Source: an uncultured Helicobacteraceae bacterium
GTDB lineage: Bacteria > Campylobacterota > Campylobacteria > Campylobacterales > Helicobacteraceae
DNA: 9,160 nucleotides
Assembly (NCBI GenBank): GCA_934728205.1
Contig: CAKVEH010000042.1
Coordinates: forward strand, 1 to 9,160
Reading direction: 5' to 3'
A program made the translations under genes and the position numbers. Below, in pieces: positions 1-7,701 of this stretch. The notes under the pieces are model-generated. The model was not told the DNA's origin and searched no databases. It worked only from the letters and a program-made list of their open reading frames with translations. The number at the start of each line of letters is the position of its first letter. Positions within the stretch are counted from its first letter, which is position 1.

Positions 1-1
1 A

Positions 2-2422
2 GAGAGTTACTTAGATTACTCAATGAGTGTGATTGTAGGGCGTGCGCTCCCTGATGCAAAAGATGGGCTAAAGCCCGTGCATCGTAGGATTCTCTATGCT
101 ATGCACGAGCTTGGCGTAACTTCGCGCAAACCTTATAAAAAAAGTGCGAGGATTGTGGGCGATGTGATTGGTAAATATCACCCACACGGCGATACAGCCG
201 TGTATGATGCGCTCGTGCGAATGGCGCAAGACTTCTCAATGCGCTTGGAGCTTGTCGATGGACAGGGGAACTTTGGCTCAATCGATGGCGATGGCGCAGC
301 GGCTATGCGTTATACAGAAGCACGAATGACACAAGCAAGCGAGGAAATGCTTCGCGATATTGAAAAGGAAACTGTGGAATTTGTAAGCAACTATGATGAT
401 ACACTTACCGAGCCAGCAGTGCTTCCTACGCGCTTGCCAAATTTGCTTTTAAATGGTTCAAGTGGTATTGCCGTTGGTATGGCAACTTCAATCCCACCAC
501 ATAGATTAGATGAAATTATTGATGCGTTAATTTATTTGCTTAATACTCCTAATGCGGAAGTTGATGAGATTCTCAACATTGTGCAAGGACCAGATTTCCC
601 AACAGGCGGGATAATCTATGGCAAGCAAGGAATCACAGAAGCCTATCGCACAGGGCGCGGGCGTGTGAAAGTGCGTGCGAAAACACATATCGAGCACACC
701 AAGACCAAAGAAGTCATTGTCATTGATGAAGTCCCATATCAAGTCAATAAAGCAAAGCTAGTCGAGCAAATTAGTGAGCTTGCCAAAGAGAAAATTATCG
801 ATGGCATTAGTGAAGTGCGTGATGAATCCGATAGAGAAGGAATCCGCGTGGTAATTGAGCTTAAAAGAGAGGCAATGAGTGAAATTGTGCTCAATCACTT
901 GTTTAAATCAACTACAATGGAGAGCACTTTTGGCATTATCTTGCTAGCGATTAACAACAAAGAGCCTAAAATTTTTACACTTTTAGAGCTTTTGAATATT
1001 TTTATAACCCATCGCAAAAGCGTAATAATCCGCCGAAGTATTTTTGAATTAGAGAAAGCAAAAGCCCGAGCACATATTTTAGAGGGTTTAAAAATCGCGC
1101 TTGATAATATCGATGAAATTATCGCGCTTATCCGTGCAAGTGCTGATGGTGAGGAAGCGAAAAATGCTCTTGTTAAAAAGTTCAAACTCACAGAGCTCCA
1201 AGCCAAAGCAATCCTAGAAATGCGCTTGCAACGCTTAACAGGCTTAGAGCGTGATAAAATTGAAAAAGAATATGCCGAGCTCCTCGCTGAAATCGCGCGT
1301 TTAGAATCTATCCTTAAAAGTGAGGAAAAGCTCAAAGAAATCATCAAGCAAGAACTTTTAGAGATTAAGGAAAAGTTTAGCTCTCCGCGTAAAACACAAA
1401 TTGAAGATGACTATGATGCTATTGATATAGAGGATTTAATCCCTAATGAAAAAGTGGTCGTTACGATGAGTCATAGAGGCTATGTCAAGCGTGTCCCGCT
1501 AAAGACTTATGAAAAGCAAAATCGTGGTGGTAAAGGTAAGATTAGTGGCAATACTCACGATGATGACTTTATAGAATCGTTTTTTATCGCTAATGCACAC
1601 GACACCATACTTTTTGTAACCAATCGCGGGCAACTTTATTGGTTGAAAGTTTATAAGATTCCTGAAGCGGGCAGGACAGCCATTGGTAAAGCAGTGGTAA
1701 ATCTCATCAATATCCAAGCAAATGAAAAAATTATGGCGACAATCACTACAAGTGATTTTAACACCGATAAATCACTTGTATTTTTCACCAAAAACGGACT
1801 TGTCAAACGCACAAACCTAAGTGAATATGGTAATGTGCGAAGCGTGGGAATCCGCGCAATCAATTTAGATGATAATGATGAACTTGTAACCGCACATATC
1901 ATTAACGCTAATGTCAAGCAACTTTTTATCGCTACTTATCAAGGAATGTGTATCCGCTTTAGCGTGGAAGATGTGCGTGAGATTGGGCGCGTGGCGCGTG
2001 GTGTAACGGGCTTAAAGTTTAAGGTTAATAAAGATTTTGTCGTGGGTGCGACTACTATTGATAATGACACGGATAAACTCCTAACCGTGAGTGAGCGTGG
2101 CATTGGCAAACAAACTACGGCGGGCGAGTATCGCTTGCAATCGCGTGCGGGCAAGGGCGTAATCGTAATGAAGCTCACGCCAAAAACAGGGAATCTCGTA
2201 AGTGTGATAAGTCTCAATGATGAGGATATGGACTTAATGGTGCTCACAAGCTCGGGCAAAATGATACGCGTAGATACTGAAGCTATACGCGAAGCAGGAC
2301 GCAATACAAGCGGGGTGAAAATCGTAAATGTCGGTAGTGATAAGGTCGCTTATGCCAACAAATGTCCCAAAGAAAAACAAGATGATGAAGATGGCGATGA
2401 GGAGGGAGATGGGTTAGTGTAG
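2..2422 (+). CDS. gyrA: DNA gyrase subunit A (5'-truncated by window edge)
   Basis: GyrA is the DNA breakage-reunion subunit of gyrase, acting with GyrB in the cytoplasm to introduce negative supercoils. The reading frame is already open at base 2 (ESYLDYS before the Met at 23). That Met matches E. coli Met26, so about 18-20 N-terminal codons lie outside the window. Using an offset of 25 to E. coli numbering, the catalytic tyrosine (Tyr122, motif AAMRYTE) is at 311-313. The quinolone-resistance region [15 protein letters not shown] has Thr at position 83 and Asp at 87. The C-terminal wrapping domain opens with a GyrA box, QNRGGKGK (1517-1540), which marks gyrase rather than ParC. The protein ends in an acidic tail ([12 protein letters not shown]). 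The ~799 residues seen plus the missing part fit the 827 aa of H. pylori GyrA. It converges on hypF. Identification is secure. Confidence 0.98.
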   Translation, partial: ESYLDYSMSVIVGRALPDAKDGLKPVHRRILYAMHELGVTSRKPYKKSARIVGDVIGKYHPHGDTAVYDALVRMAQDFSMRLELVDGQGNFGSIDGDGAAAMRYTEARMTQASEEMLRDIEKETVEFVSNYDDTLTEPAVLPTRLPNLLLNGSSGIAVGMATSIPPHRLDEIIDALIYLLNTPNAEVDEILNIVQGPDFPTGGIIYGKQGITEAYRTGRGRVKVRAKTHIEHTKTKEVIVIDEVPYQVNKAKLVEQISELAKEKIIDGISEVRDESDREGIRVVIELKREAMSEIVLNHLFKSTTMESTFGIILLAINNKEPKIFTLLELLNIFITHRKSVIIRRSIFELEKAKARAHILEGLKIALDNIDEIIALIRASADGEEAKNALVKKFKLTELQAKAILEMRLQRLTGLERDKIEKEYAELLAEIARLESILKSEEKLKEIIKQELLEIKEKFSSPRKTQIEDDYDAIDIEDLIPNEKVVVTMSHRGYVKRVPLKTYEKQNRGGKGKISGNTHDDDFIESFFIANAHDTILFVTNRGQLYWLKVYKIPEAGRTAIGKAVVNLINIQANEKIMATITTSDFNTDKSLVFFTKNGLVKRTNLSEYGNVRSVGIRAINLDDNDELVTAHIINANVKQLFIATYQGMCIRFSVEDVREIGRVARGVTGLKFKVNKDFVVGATTIDNDTDKLLTVSERGIGKQTTAGEYRLQSRAGKGVIVMKLTPKTGNLVSVISLNDEDMDLMVLTSSGKMIRVDTEAIREAGRNTSGVKIVNVGSDKVAYANKCPKEKQDDEDGDEEGDGLV

Positions 2423-2450
2423 TCCAAACCCGCTATTCCTCTAAACCGTA

Positions 2451-2471
2451 AAAACTTGGCAATTAAGTTTT
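2451..2471. terminator. AT-rich hairpin between convergent gyrA and hypF
   Basis: AAAACTT (2451-2457) pairs with AAGTTTT (2465-2471) around a 7-nt loop. The hairpin lies 28 bp past the gyrA stop and overlaps the hypF stop codon (2463-2465). The transcript has T-rich sequence after the stem on both strands, so it may serve as a weak bidirectional terminator. The stem is AT-rich with a single G/C pair, so the call is tentative. Confidence 0.4.
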
Positions 2472-4871
2472 CTTTAAATCTGCCTTTATTTTTGTGTCTT
2501 GCTTTATTCGTGCGATTATCGCAAGTGCCTGCCCTAAGCTAATGCACTCATCGCCACTTGGATATTTTGTAGCAAATATTGCCCTAAAGCCATTTTGTTT
2601 GTAAATCTTAGCGATTCGCTCACATAAAACCTTATTGGCAAACACCCCACCGCTAAAGAATATTTCATTTGTATCTATGCGAGATTTGTGCTTTTGCGCG
2701 ATGAGTAGGGCGATTTGTGCGAGTGAGTTAAAAAATTTGCTTACAATGTTTGTGGTTTTGAGATGAGATTTTTTGTCCGCACAGATTCCGCTTATAAGTG
2801 GTGCTATATCGATGCGTAACTCATCTGCAAGGCACACAGGATACAATCCATATTCATTGTTGTCATAATATGATTCTAGCATTGCCCCGCATTGCCCCTC
2901 ATAACTCTCCCTCTCCGCAATGCCAAGAATGTGTGCCACTGCGCTAAAAAGCCTACCAACCGAGCTTGTGGCAATGGAGTTTAAGTTTTTCTCATACATT
3001 TGCTCTAAGAGTGTGAGTTCTTGTGCGTTAAAATGCGGGACGATTATGTCTCTATGCGTTGGAGCGAATGCTAAAATGAGCGCTAGGCTTAAACGGCGAA
3101 TGTCTTTAATCGCGTTTTCCCCACCAAGCAATCTAAACTCTTGCAAACTCGCTACACGCTTTGCGCTGTGGAGATTACCCACAAAGGCTTCACCACCCCA
3201 AATGTGAGAATCCACCCCAAATCCCGTCCCGTCCCAAATAATGCCTAAATATTGTTTTTTGTCATATTTGCCATTCTCTCCCAAAATAGCACAAAAATGC
3301 GCGTAATGGTGCTGGATTGCAAAGTGATTGTCCTGCTTTTTGACAAATTCACATTGTGTGATTTGGAGGCTGTGTGAGTTTGTAGAGATTGTAGAATCTA
3401 GTGTATTTTTTGTCTTCCTTGCAATCTCTTTAACTAGCACACTTGTCGCATATTGTGGATGCATATCGCACACAAAGATTTGTGGAGTAAAGCGATAGAG
3501 CGCAAGGATATTGGCAAGCGTGTGTTGGTAGCGAGCAAGTGTATGGAGATTGTTTAAATCTCCGATATAATGCGAAGTGAGTGTATGCGTGCCATCACTA
3601 AGAGAAAAACTCGCCTTTTGATTCGCTCCGAGTGTGAGAATCTGTGCTTGCGGTGCTTTGGGTTTAAATGTGCTTTTTAGTGTGAGTGGTGCATAACCAC
3701 GAGCGGAGCGCAAGATTCTCACATTTCCACCAATCAAGCGCACCACAGAATCATCAATGCCATTAACAATGGCACGATTGTAAGTAAGCACACAATCAAA
3801 CACACTACAAAATTGCTGGAGTTCTTGTGTATTTGTGGCGATTGGTGAGCCATTGGCATTGGCACTTGTGAAAATAAGCGGACTATCAAGGAATGTAAAA
3901 AGCAGGTGTAAAATACCGCTAAATGGAAGCAGGATTCCTATGGTGTCGATATTTGGCGCGATTAAGTCTAAGCATTCTTGGCTTAAAGCAGCATTAGAAT
4001 CTAATCGTTTCTTTTTGGTTAAAAGCACAATAGGAGATTGTTTGTTTTGTAAGGCTTGCTCCTCTTTTTTGGTGCATTTGGCGATTTGGCGCACTTGAGC
4101 TAGGTCTTTACACACAATGGCAAATGGCTTATGTGGGCGATTTTTCCTCATTCGTAATTGTGCGATATTTTGCGTATTGTCTGCTTTGGTAACGAGCGCA
4201 AAGCCCCCAATGCCTTTGATTGCTACAATTTTATCATTTTTAAGTGCGTTTATACACGCTTGCAGTGCATTTGTCTTTACTCCATTAAAGGAAAATTCTA
4301 TGGCACAGTGGTTGCAAGAGATTGGCTGAGCGTGAAATCGTCTATCAAGCGGGTTTTCATAATCTTTTTGACATTGTGCGCACATCATAAAGTCGCGCAT
4401 AGCGGTATTTACTCGCTCATAAGGCAAGGAGTAGAGCATACTATATCGTGCGCCACACTGCGTGCAAGCGGTGAATGCGTAAGAGTGGAATCGTGTGGGA
4501 TTAGAGAAGTCTTTTAGGCATTCTTGGCATATTGCATAATCTTTTGGGATTTGTAATGAAAGGTTTTGAGCGTGCGTGCTTGTGTTGTTTGTGTGAATAA
4601 TGCGAAAGTCCTTTGCCAAGTGAGAATCTGCAAAACTTTTGTAAGTGATTGTGGTGATTTTGGCATTTTTGGGTGCGTTATTTTTCAAAAGTGCTATAAA
4701 GTGCTTTAGTGTGCTTAAAGAGAGGTGATAAAGCGTGATTACCACGCAATGGGCGTGGTTTTGGATTGTGCCTTTGAGTTTTAAGCGTGTGGCGAGATTA
4801 TACACAAATGGACGAAACCCAACGCCTTGCACAACTCCACTCACAATAAGATGATAATTTTGCACTTTCAT
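2463..4871 (-). CDS. hypF: [NiFe]-hydrogenase maturation carbamoyltransferase HypF
   Basis: HypF uses carbamoyl phosphate and ATP to make carbamoyl-adenylate and passes the carbamoyl group to HypE, giving the cyanide ligands of [NiFe]-hydrogenases. With the ATG at 4871 the protein has 802 residues. Domains in order are: acylphosphatase-like (1-90, VQGVGFRPF with Arg20 and Asn38); a double four-Cys zinc finger (C115/C118/C136/C139 and C164/C167/C186/C189); a YrdC-like domain (about 205-385, with KNRPHKPF and SAN motifs); and a Kae1-like domain (about 400-802, with HHYAH at 521-525, WDGTGFG and FSGGVFAN). A TTG at 4895 is also in frame. The ATG is preferred because the acylphosphatase domain begins right after it. 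The gene stands apart from other hyp genes here. A Ser/Thr/Asn-rich stretch before HHYAH makes it about 50 residues longer than E. coli HypF. Confidence 0.96.
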   Translation of the reverse strand: MKVQNYHLIVSGVVQGVGFRPFVYNLATRLKLKGTIQNHAHCVVITLYHLSLSTLKHFIALLKNNAPKNAKITTITYKSFADSHLAKDFRIIHTNNTSTHAQNLSLQIPKDYAICQECLKDFSNPTRFHSYAFTACTQCGARYSMLYSLPYERVNTAMRDFMMCAQCQKDYENPLDRRFHAQPISCNHCAIEFSFNGVKTNALQACINALKNDKIVAIKGIGGFALVTKADNTQNIAQLRMRKNRPHKPFAIVCKDLAQVRQIAKCTKKEEQALQNKQSPIVLLTKKKRLDSNAALSQECLDLIAPNIDTIGILLPFSGILHLLFTFLDSPLIFTSANANGSPIATNTQELQQFCSVFDCVLTYNRAIVNGIDDSVVRLIGGNVRILRSARGYAPLTLKSTFKPKAPQAQILTLGANQKASFSLSDGTHTLTSHYIGDLNNLHTLARYQHTLANILALYRFTPQIFVCDMHPQYATSVLVKEIARKTKNTLDSTISTNSHSLQITQCEFVKKQDNHFAIQHHYAHFCAILGENGKYDKKQYLGIIWDGTGFGVDSHIWGGEAFVGNLHSAKRVASLQEFRLLGGENAIKDIRRLSLALILAFAPTHRDIIVPHFNAQELTLLEQMYEKNLNSIATSSVGRLFSAVAHILGIAERESYEGQCGAMLESYYDNNEYGLYPVCLADELRIDIAPLISGICADKKSHLKTTNIVSKFFNSLAQIALLIAQKHKSRIDTNEIFFSGGVFANKVLCERIAKIYKQNGFRAIFATKYPSGDECISLGQALAIIARIKQDTKIKADLKKT

Positions 4872-4877
4872 TACACA

Positions 4878-4883
4878 ATTATA
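4878..4883 (-). promoter_or_regulatory. Candidate hypF -10 box adjacent to its start codon
   Basis: The minus strand reads TATAAT at 4883-4878, with T- and A-rich DNA upstream as in epsilonproteobacterial sigma-70 promoters. A transcript starting 7 nt downstream would begin at 4871, the A of the hypF ATG, implying a leaderless mRNA. No well-spaced Shine-Dalgarno precedes this ATG; the nearest is AAGGG, 13 nt away. Confidence 0.45.
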
Positions 4884-4926
4884 ACCCTTACACAAATATT
4901 TTTGGGTAAAAAATGTGAAATTTTGA

Positions 4927-4932
4927 TATACT
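4927..4932 (+). promoter_or_regulatory. Candidate -10 box of the flavoprotein/PhnD-like operon
   Basis: TATACT lies in AT-rich DNA between the divergent hypF and the rightward operon. The predicted start of transcription (about 4938-4940) falls at the first bases of the structured leader. No clear -35 element is visible, as is usual for Helicobacter sigma-70 promoters. The start site is inferred, not mapped. Confidence 0.5.
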
Positions 4933-4936
4933 TACA

Positions 4937-4983
4937 GAAGTCAGGCTCTAGGATAGGGCGCAGACAAGTATTCTTAAGACTTC
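4937..4983 (+). promoter_or_regulatory. Structured leader RNA with pseudoknot, possible riboswitch or attenuator
   Basis: A closing stem pairs GAAGTC (4937-4942) with GACTTC (4978-4983), all six pairs being Watson-Crick. Inside it, GCTCT (4945-4949) pairs with AGGGC (4955-4959) around the loop AGGAT (4950-4954). That loop can pair with ATTCT (4970-4974), five pairs with one G-U, forming a pseudoknot. The element starts at the predicted transcript 5' end and is followed by a U-rich run (4987-4994). The segment AAGT (4966-4969) could compete for ACTT (4979-4982), allowing two alternative folds. It matches no riboswitch class I recognise. Folding was judged by eye only. Confidence 0.4.
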
Positions 4984-5050
4984 AAATATTTTTTTAGCTT
5001 TTGTTATGTCTGTTGAGCAATCCGTGTGATTGAATTACAAAATTATATTC

Positions 5051-5056
5051 AAGGAG
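5051..5056 (+). promoter_or_regulatory. Ribosome binding site fixing the flavoprotein start
   Basis: AAGGAG is followed by 5 nt and then the ATG at 5062. This favours that ATG over the in-frame GTG at 5026, which has no Shine-Dalgarno and would add 12 residues not resembling the family N-terminus. Confidence 0.85.
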
Positions 5057-5061
5057 CAACA

Positions 5062-6186
5062 ATGCTAGAATTATCAAATGTGCGTGCAAAGGCGCAACAA
5101 ATCGCACAAGAAGTAGTCGCGCCAATCACACAAAGTGTGGATAAAGAGGGGAGATTCCCAAAAGAGGCGTATAATACGCTTAAAAAAGAGGGCTTTATGG
5201 GGCTTTTAGTGCCTAAAGAATTTGGTGGTGTGGGTGGAAGTATCGTAGAGCACGCTATTGTATGCTATGAGATAGCGCGTAAAGATGCTACCACAGGGCT
5301 TTGCTATATGATGCACAATACTGCTAGTGCGTGTTTGGTGGGATTTGCAAATGATAGTATGAAAAAGGAATTTTTGCCAAAAATCGCAAAAGGCGAAATT
5401 GCTCTCGCTTTGGCATATAGCGAAAGTGGTTCAGGCACGCATTTTAATGCGCCAGATATTACAGAAAAAATCGATGGCAATAATAGAATCCTCACAGGGC
5501 GAAAGAGTTTCGTTACTTCGGCTTTAAACGCGGATTATTACCTCACTAACACAAATTCGTGCAAAGTGCAAGGCACACAAAATAATTGGCTAGTGGATAG
5601 GACACTGCCAAATATAATACACGAAGAATCTGCGTGGGACGGCTTAGGAATGCGTGGAAACTCATCAATGCCTGTGAAATATAATGGTGTGCAAGTGAAT
5701 GAGAGTTTTCTTATTGGTGAGGAAGGGAAGTTTGAGGAACAAGCTCCCTTAGAGCTTGCGTATTTTATAAGTGGGCTTGCGGCAGTTTATACAGGGCTAA
5801 CAAGTGCGGCATATCAATGTGTGCTTGATTATACAAAAAGTCGCAAATATACGAGCGGACAAGCGTTGGCAGACATTGAAATGGTTAAGGTGCATTTAGC
5901 TGAAATTTATGCCAAGGTGCAGGGTTCTCTTGCGCTTGTGTATGAGGCAGCTAGAAGCTTTAAGGCAGGGGAGGCTGATTGTGCGACTAAAATCTTTGCA
6001 AGTAGGATTAACGCAACCAATAATGTTATGGAGGTTTGCTCCCTTGCAATGAGATTAGGCGGTGGAAATGCGTATGCCAAACGACTGCCATTAGAGCGAT
6101 ATATGCGTGATTGTTTAGCTTCACAAGTAATGGCACCAAGCCTTGATGTGCTTAAAATCTGGCTAGGCGATGCGTTGGTGAAATGA
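5062..6186 (+). CDS. Acyl-CoA dehydrogenase-fold flavoprotein lacking the usual catalytic Glu
   Basis: This 374-residue protein has the acyl-CoA dehydrogenase fold: a helical N-domain (VDKEGRFPKEAYNTLKKEGF, then LLVPKEFGG), flavin-contact motifs AYSESGSGTHF (118-128) and GRKSFVTSA (147-155), GLGMRGNSS (195-202), and GGGNAYAKRLPLERYMRD (333-350). Where classical members carry the catalytic base in a YEGT-like motif, this one reads VMAPSLDVL (356-364), without the Glu. Such variants include flavin-dependent monooxygenases and oxidases of the DszC/SfnB type. A true fatty acyl-CoA dehydrogenase is therefore unlikely, though this is inference. It has no signal peptide and should be cytoplasmic. 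It is the first gene of a two-gene operon, 20 bp ahead of the PhnD-like gene, behind a structured leader. The substrate is unknown. Confidence 0.85.
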   Translation: MLELSNVRAKAQQIAQEVVAPITQSVDKEGRFPKEAYNTLKKEGFMGLLVPKEFGGVGGSIVEHAIVCYEIARKDATTGLCYMMHNTASACLVGFANDSMKKEFLPKIAKGEIALALAYSESGSGTHFNAPDITEKIDGNNRILTGRKSFVTSALNADYYLTNTNSCKVQGTQNNWLVDRTLPNIIHEESAWDGLGMRGNSSMPVKYNGVQVNESFLIGEEGKFEEQAPLELAYFISGLAAVYTGLTSAAYQCVLDYTKSRKYTSGQALADIEMVKVHLAEIYAKVQGSLALVYEAARSFKAGEADCATKIFASRINATNNVMEVCSLAMRLGGGNAYAKRLPLERYMRDCLASQVMAPSLDVLKIWLGDALVK

Positions 6187-6206
6187 TGTATTGCAAAGGA
6201 GAATGA

Positions 6207-7097
6207 ATGAAAACGATTTTATTAGGGGCGGTAGCTTATGACCCAAAGGTTGTGCCTATTTGGGATATTATCCGTGATTATGCTAATGCTGGGGATTTTG
6301 GATTCCGTTTGGATTATGTGCTTTTTAGTAATTATGAAAGACAGGTAGATTCTCTACTTAAGGGACATATCGATGTGGCTTGGAATACTAATGTCGCTTG
6401 GATACGCACACTACACGCAACAAAAGATAAGGCCCGTGCGCTTATTATGCGTGATACGGATATTGGCTTTACTACGAAGTTTGTAGCACGCAAAGATAGC
6501 GCGATAAAATCTTTAGAGGATTTAAAGGGCAAAAGATTTGGTTTAGGCAGTAGAGATAGTGCACAGGCTGCGATTATGGCATTATATTATCTACAAAAGG
6601 CAAGTATCGCTCCGCAAATCACAGAATTCAACTCTCCTGATGAGTGTGGGCGTGGAAAAGGCGATGAGGTAAAAGCCATAGGATTAGGCATAGTGCGTCA
6701 TAATAGTGATATGGGCAAGCACGGCGATACGGGTAGAAGTGAGTTTGATGTATTAGAATCAATTAAAAACGGCTCACTTGATGCGGGGAGTATCGGCTCG
6801 AGCACTTGGGTAAGAATCCTCCAAGATGGCACATACCCAGAGATTGAGAGTTTTTGGAGTTCGCCGGGTTATTGTCATTGTAACTTTAGTGTATTACCCG
6901 AATATGATAGCGCGCTTGGCGAGGCGTTCTCACAAATGCTCCTAAGCCAAAATACACGCAAAAATGACCCTGTAATCGCCAAGATGATGGCAATGGAGGG
7001 CTTGAATGAATGGCGCAGAGTGGATAAAGAGGCATTGAGTGGGTATAATGAGATTTATACCGCAATGGAAGAGCAAAATTTACTTGAGAATAAATAG
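6207..7097 (+). CDS. PhnD-like binding-protein-fold protein without signal peptide
   Basis: This 296-residue protein resembles the phosphate/phosphite/phosphonate (PhnD) family of type II periplasmic binding proteins. The evidence is LLKGHIDVAWNTNVAWI (50-66), SLEDLKGKRFGLGSRDSAQA (102-121), and IKNGSLDAGSIGSSTW (186-201). The N-terminus (MKTILLGAVAYDPKVVPIW) enters the first beta strand directly, so no Sec signal or lipobox is seen and the protein should stay in the cytoplasm. No permease or ATPase follows before the terminator. Conserved-looking polar motifs are RHNSDMGKHGDTG (164-176) and YCHCNF (222-227), a possible metal or substrate site. AAGGAG (6196-6201) sits 5 nt before the ATG. It may be an enzyme or sensor rather than a transporter part, as known for other binding-protein-fold proteins (MqnA/MqnD, THI5). 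The specific role is unknown. Confidence 0.82.
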   Translation: MKTILLGAVAYDPKVVPIWDIIRDYANAGDFGFRLDYVLFSNYERQVDSLLKGHIDVAWNTNVAWIRTLHATKDKARALIMRDTDIGFTTKFVARKDSAIKSLEDLKGKRFGLGSRDSAQAAIMALYYLQKASIAPQITEFNSPDECGRGKGDEVKAIGLGIVRHNSDMGKHGDTGRSEFDVLESIKNGSLDAGSIGSSTWVRILQDGTYPEIESFWSSPGYCHCNFSVLPEYDSALGEAFSQMLLSQNTRKNDPVIAKMMAMEGLNEWRRVDKEALSGYNEIYTAMEEQNLLENK

Positions 7098-7121
7098 GCT
7101 ATCATAGGTGGTTTGATAAAA

Positions 7122-7157
7122 TCGTTATAGAATTGTGATTCTATAACGAGAGTTTTT
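7122..7157. terminator. Bidirectional intrinsic terminator between convergent operon and globin gene
   Basis: A perfect 12-bp stem pairs TCGTTATAGAAT (7122-7133) with ATTCTATAACGA (7138-7149) around a TGTG loop. On the plus strand it is followed by TTTTT (7153-7157). On the minus strand it is followed directly by TTTTA (7121-7117). It lies 24 bp past the PhnD-like stop and 47 bp past the globin stop, so it can close both transcripts. Confidence 0.88.
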
Positions 7158-7196
7158 GTGGGTTCTATATGAATGCTTGCGCCTTAATTGCTAAGT

Positions 7197-7583
7197 TTAG
7201 TGGTGAGGCACTTCATAAAGCATTTGTTGAAATTTTTGTGCGATAGCACGAGCTTTAAAGAAAATCTCTTGGGCTACTTCTTTGGTATGCACTTTGTTAA
7301 GGGAGGTTTCAAAAAGACTAAGCCAATCGCCAAATCTCTCGCGTGGGAAAGGTGGCAGTTCAAGGTGTTTTTTCATCGGTTGTCCCTCAAAGCCCATTTC
7401 TCCTAAGAGCATTTGTTTCCAAAAATTCCCAATATGCTTTTTATGTATCTCCCAACGAGAATCTTCATTGCCAAGTTGCGCTTTAAAAATTGGTCCTAGA
7501 TTCTCATCGTTGCGCACTTTGTCGTAAAAAATATCCATCAACTCTTTTATACTTTGATGTGTGATAGTATCGTGTTTGTTCAT
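7197..7583 (-). CDS. Group III truncated haemoglobin (Campylobacter Ctb-like)
   Basis: This 128-residue haem protein closely resembles Campylobacter jejuni Ctb (Cj0465c), sharing IFYDKVR, LGPIF, IGNFWKQMLLGE, GQPMKKHLELPPFP and the QMLY end. The proximal haem ligand should be His73 (KKHLELPPF). Distal-pocket residues Tyr20 (B10), His47 (E7) and Trp87 (G8) are all present and match Ctb with a one-residue shift. By analogy it binds oxygen or NO tightly and may help in oxygen handling or nitrosative stress in a microaerophile; that role is inference here. The ATG at 7583 has AAGGAG (7594-7589) 5 nt upstream. The gene is monocistronic, with its own candidate promoter and a shared terminator. There is no sign of damage. 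Confidence 0.95.
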   Translation of the reverse strand: MNKHDTITHQSIKELMDIFYDKVRNDENLGPIFKAQLGNEDSRWEIHKKHIGNFWKQMLLGEMGFEGQPMKKHLELPPFPRERFGDWLSLFETSLNKVHTKEVAQEIFFKARAIAQKFQQMLYEVPHH

Positions 7584-7604
7584 AGTATCTCCTTTATTTT
7601 AAGT

Positions 7605-7622
7605 ATATAGAACTATATTATA
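7605..7622 (-). promoter_or_regulatory. Candidate globin promoter with overlapping palindrome
   Basis: The minus strand reads TATAAT at 7622-7617, giving an expected transcript start near 7610 and a ~27 nt leader. A 14-bp perfect palindrome, ATATAG-AA-CTATAT (7605-7618), covers the region from the -10 box to +1, where a repressor could act. It does not match the TTAAC-N4-GTTAA site of Campylobacter NssR. The DNA is very AT-rich, so the palindrome may be chance. Confidence 0.4.
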
Positions 7623-7701
7623 TATATTTAAATAAATATTAAAACCTTAAAGAATTTTTGTGATTTACTTTTTGTTTAGGTTTGTTTTTTACAATTCCAA
7701 C

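Noticed and set aside
895..1347. Long antisense open frame inside gyrA
   Set aside because: Its composition is that of a shadow of the gyrA coding frame, with no ribosome site and no recognisable domain.
2411..2431. GGGTT/AACCC inverted repeat over the gyrA stop codon
   Set aside because: Only 5 bp with an 11-nt loop and no following T-run, so it is unlikely to be a terminator.
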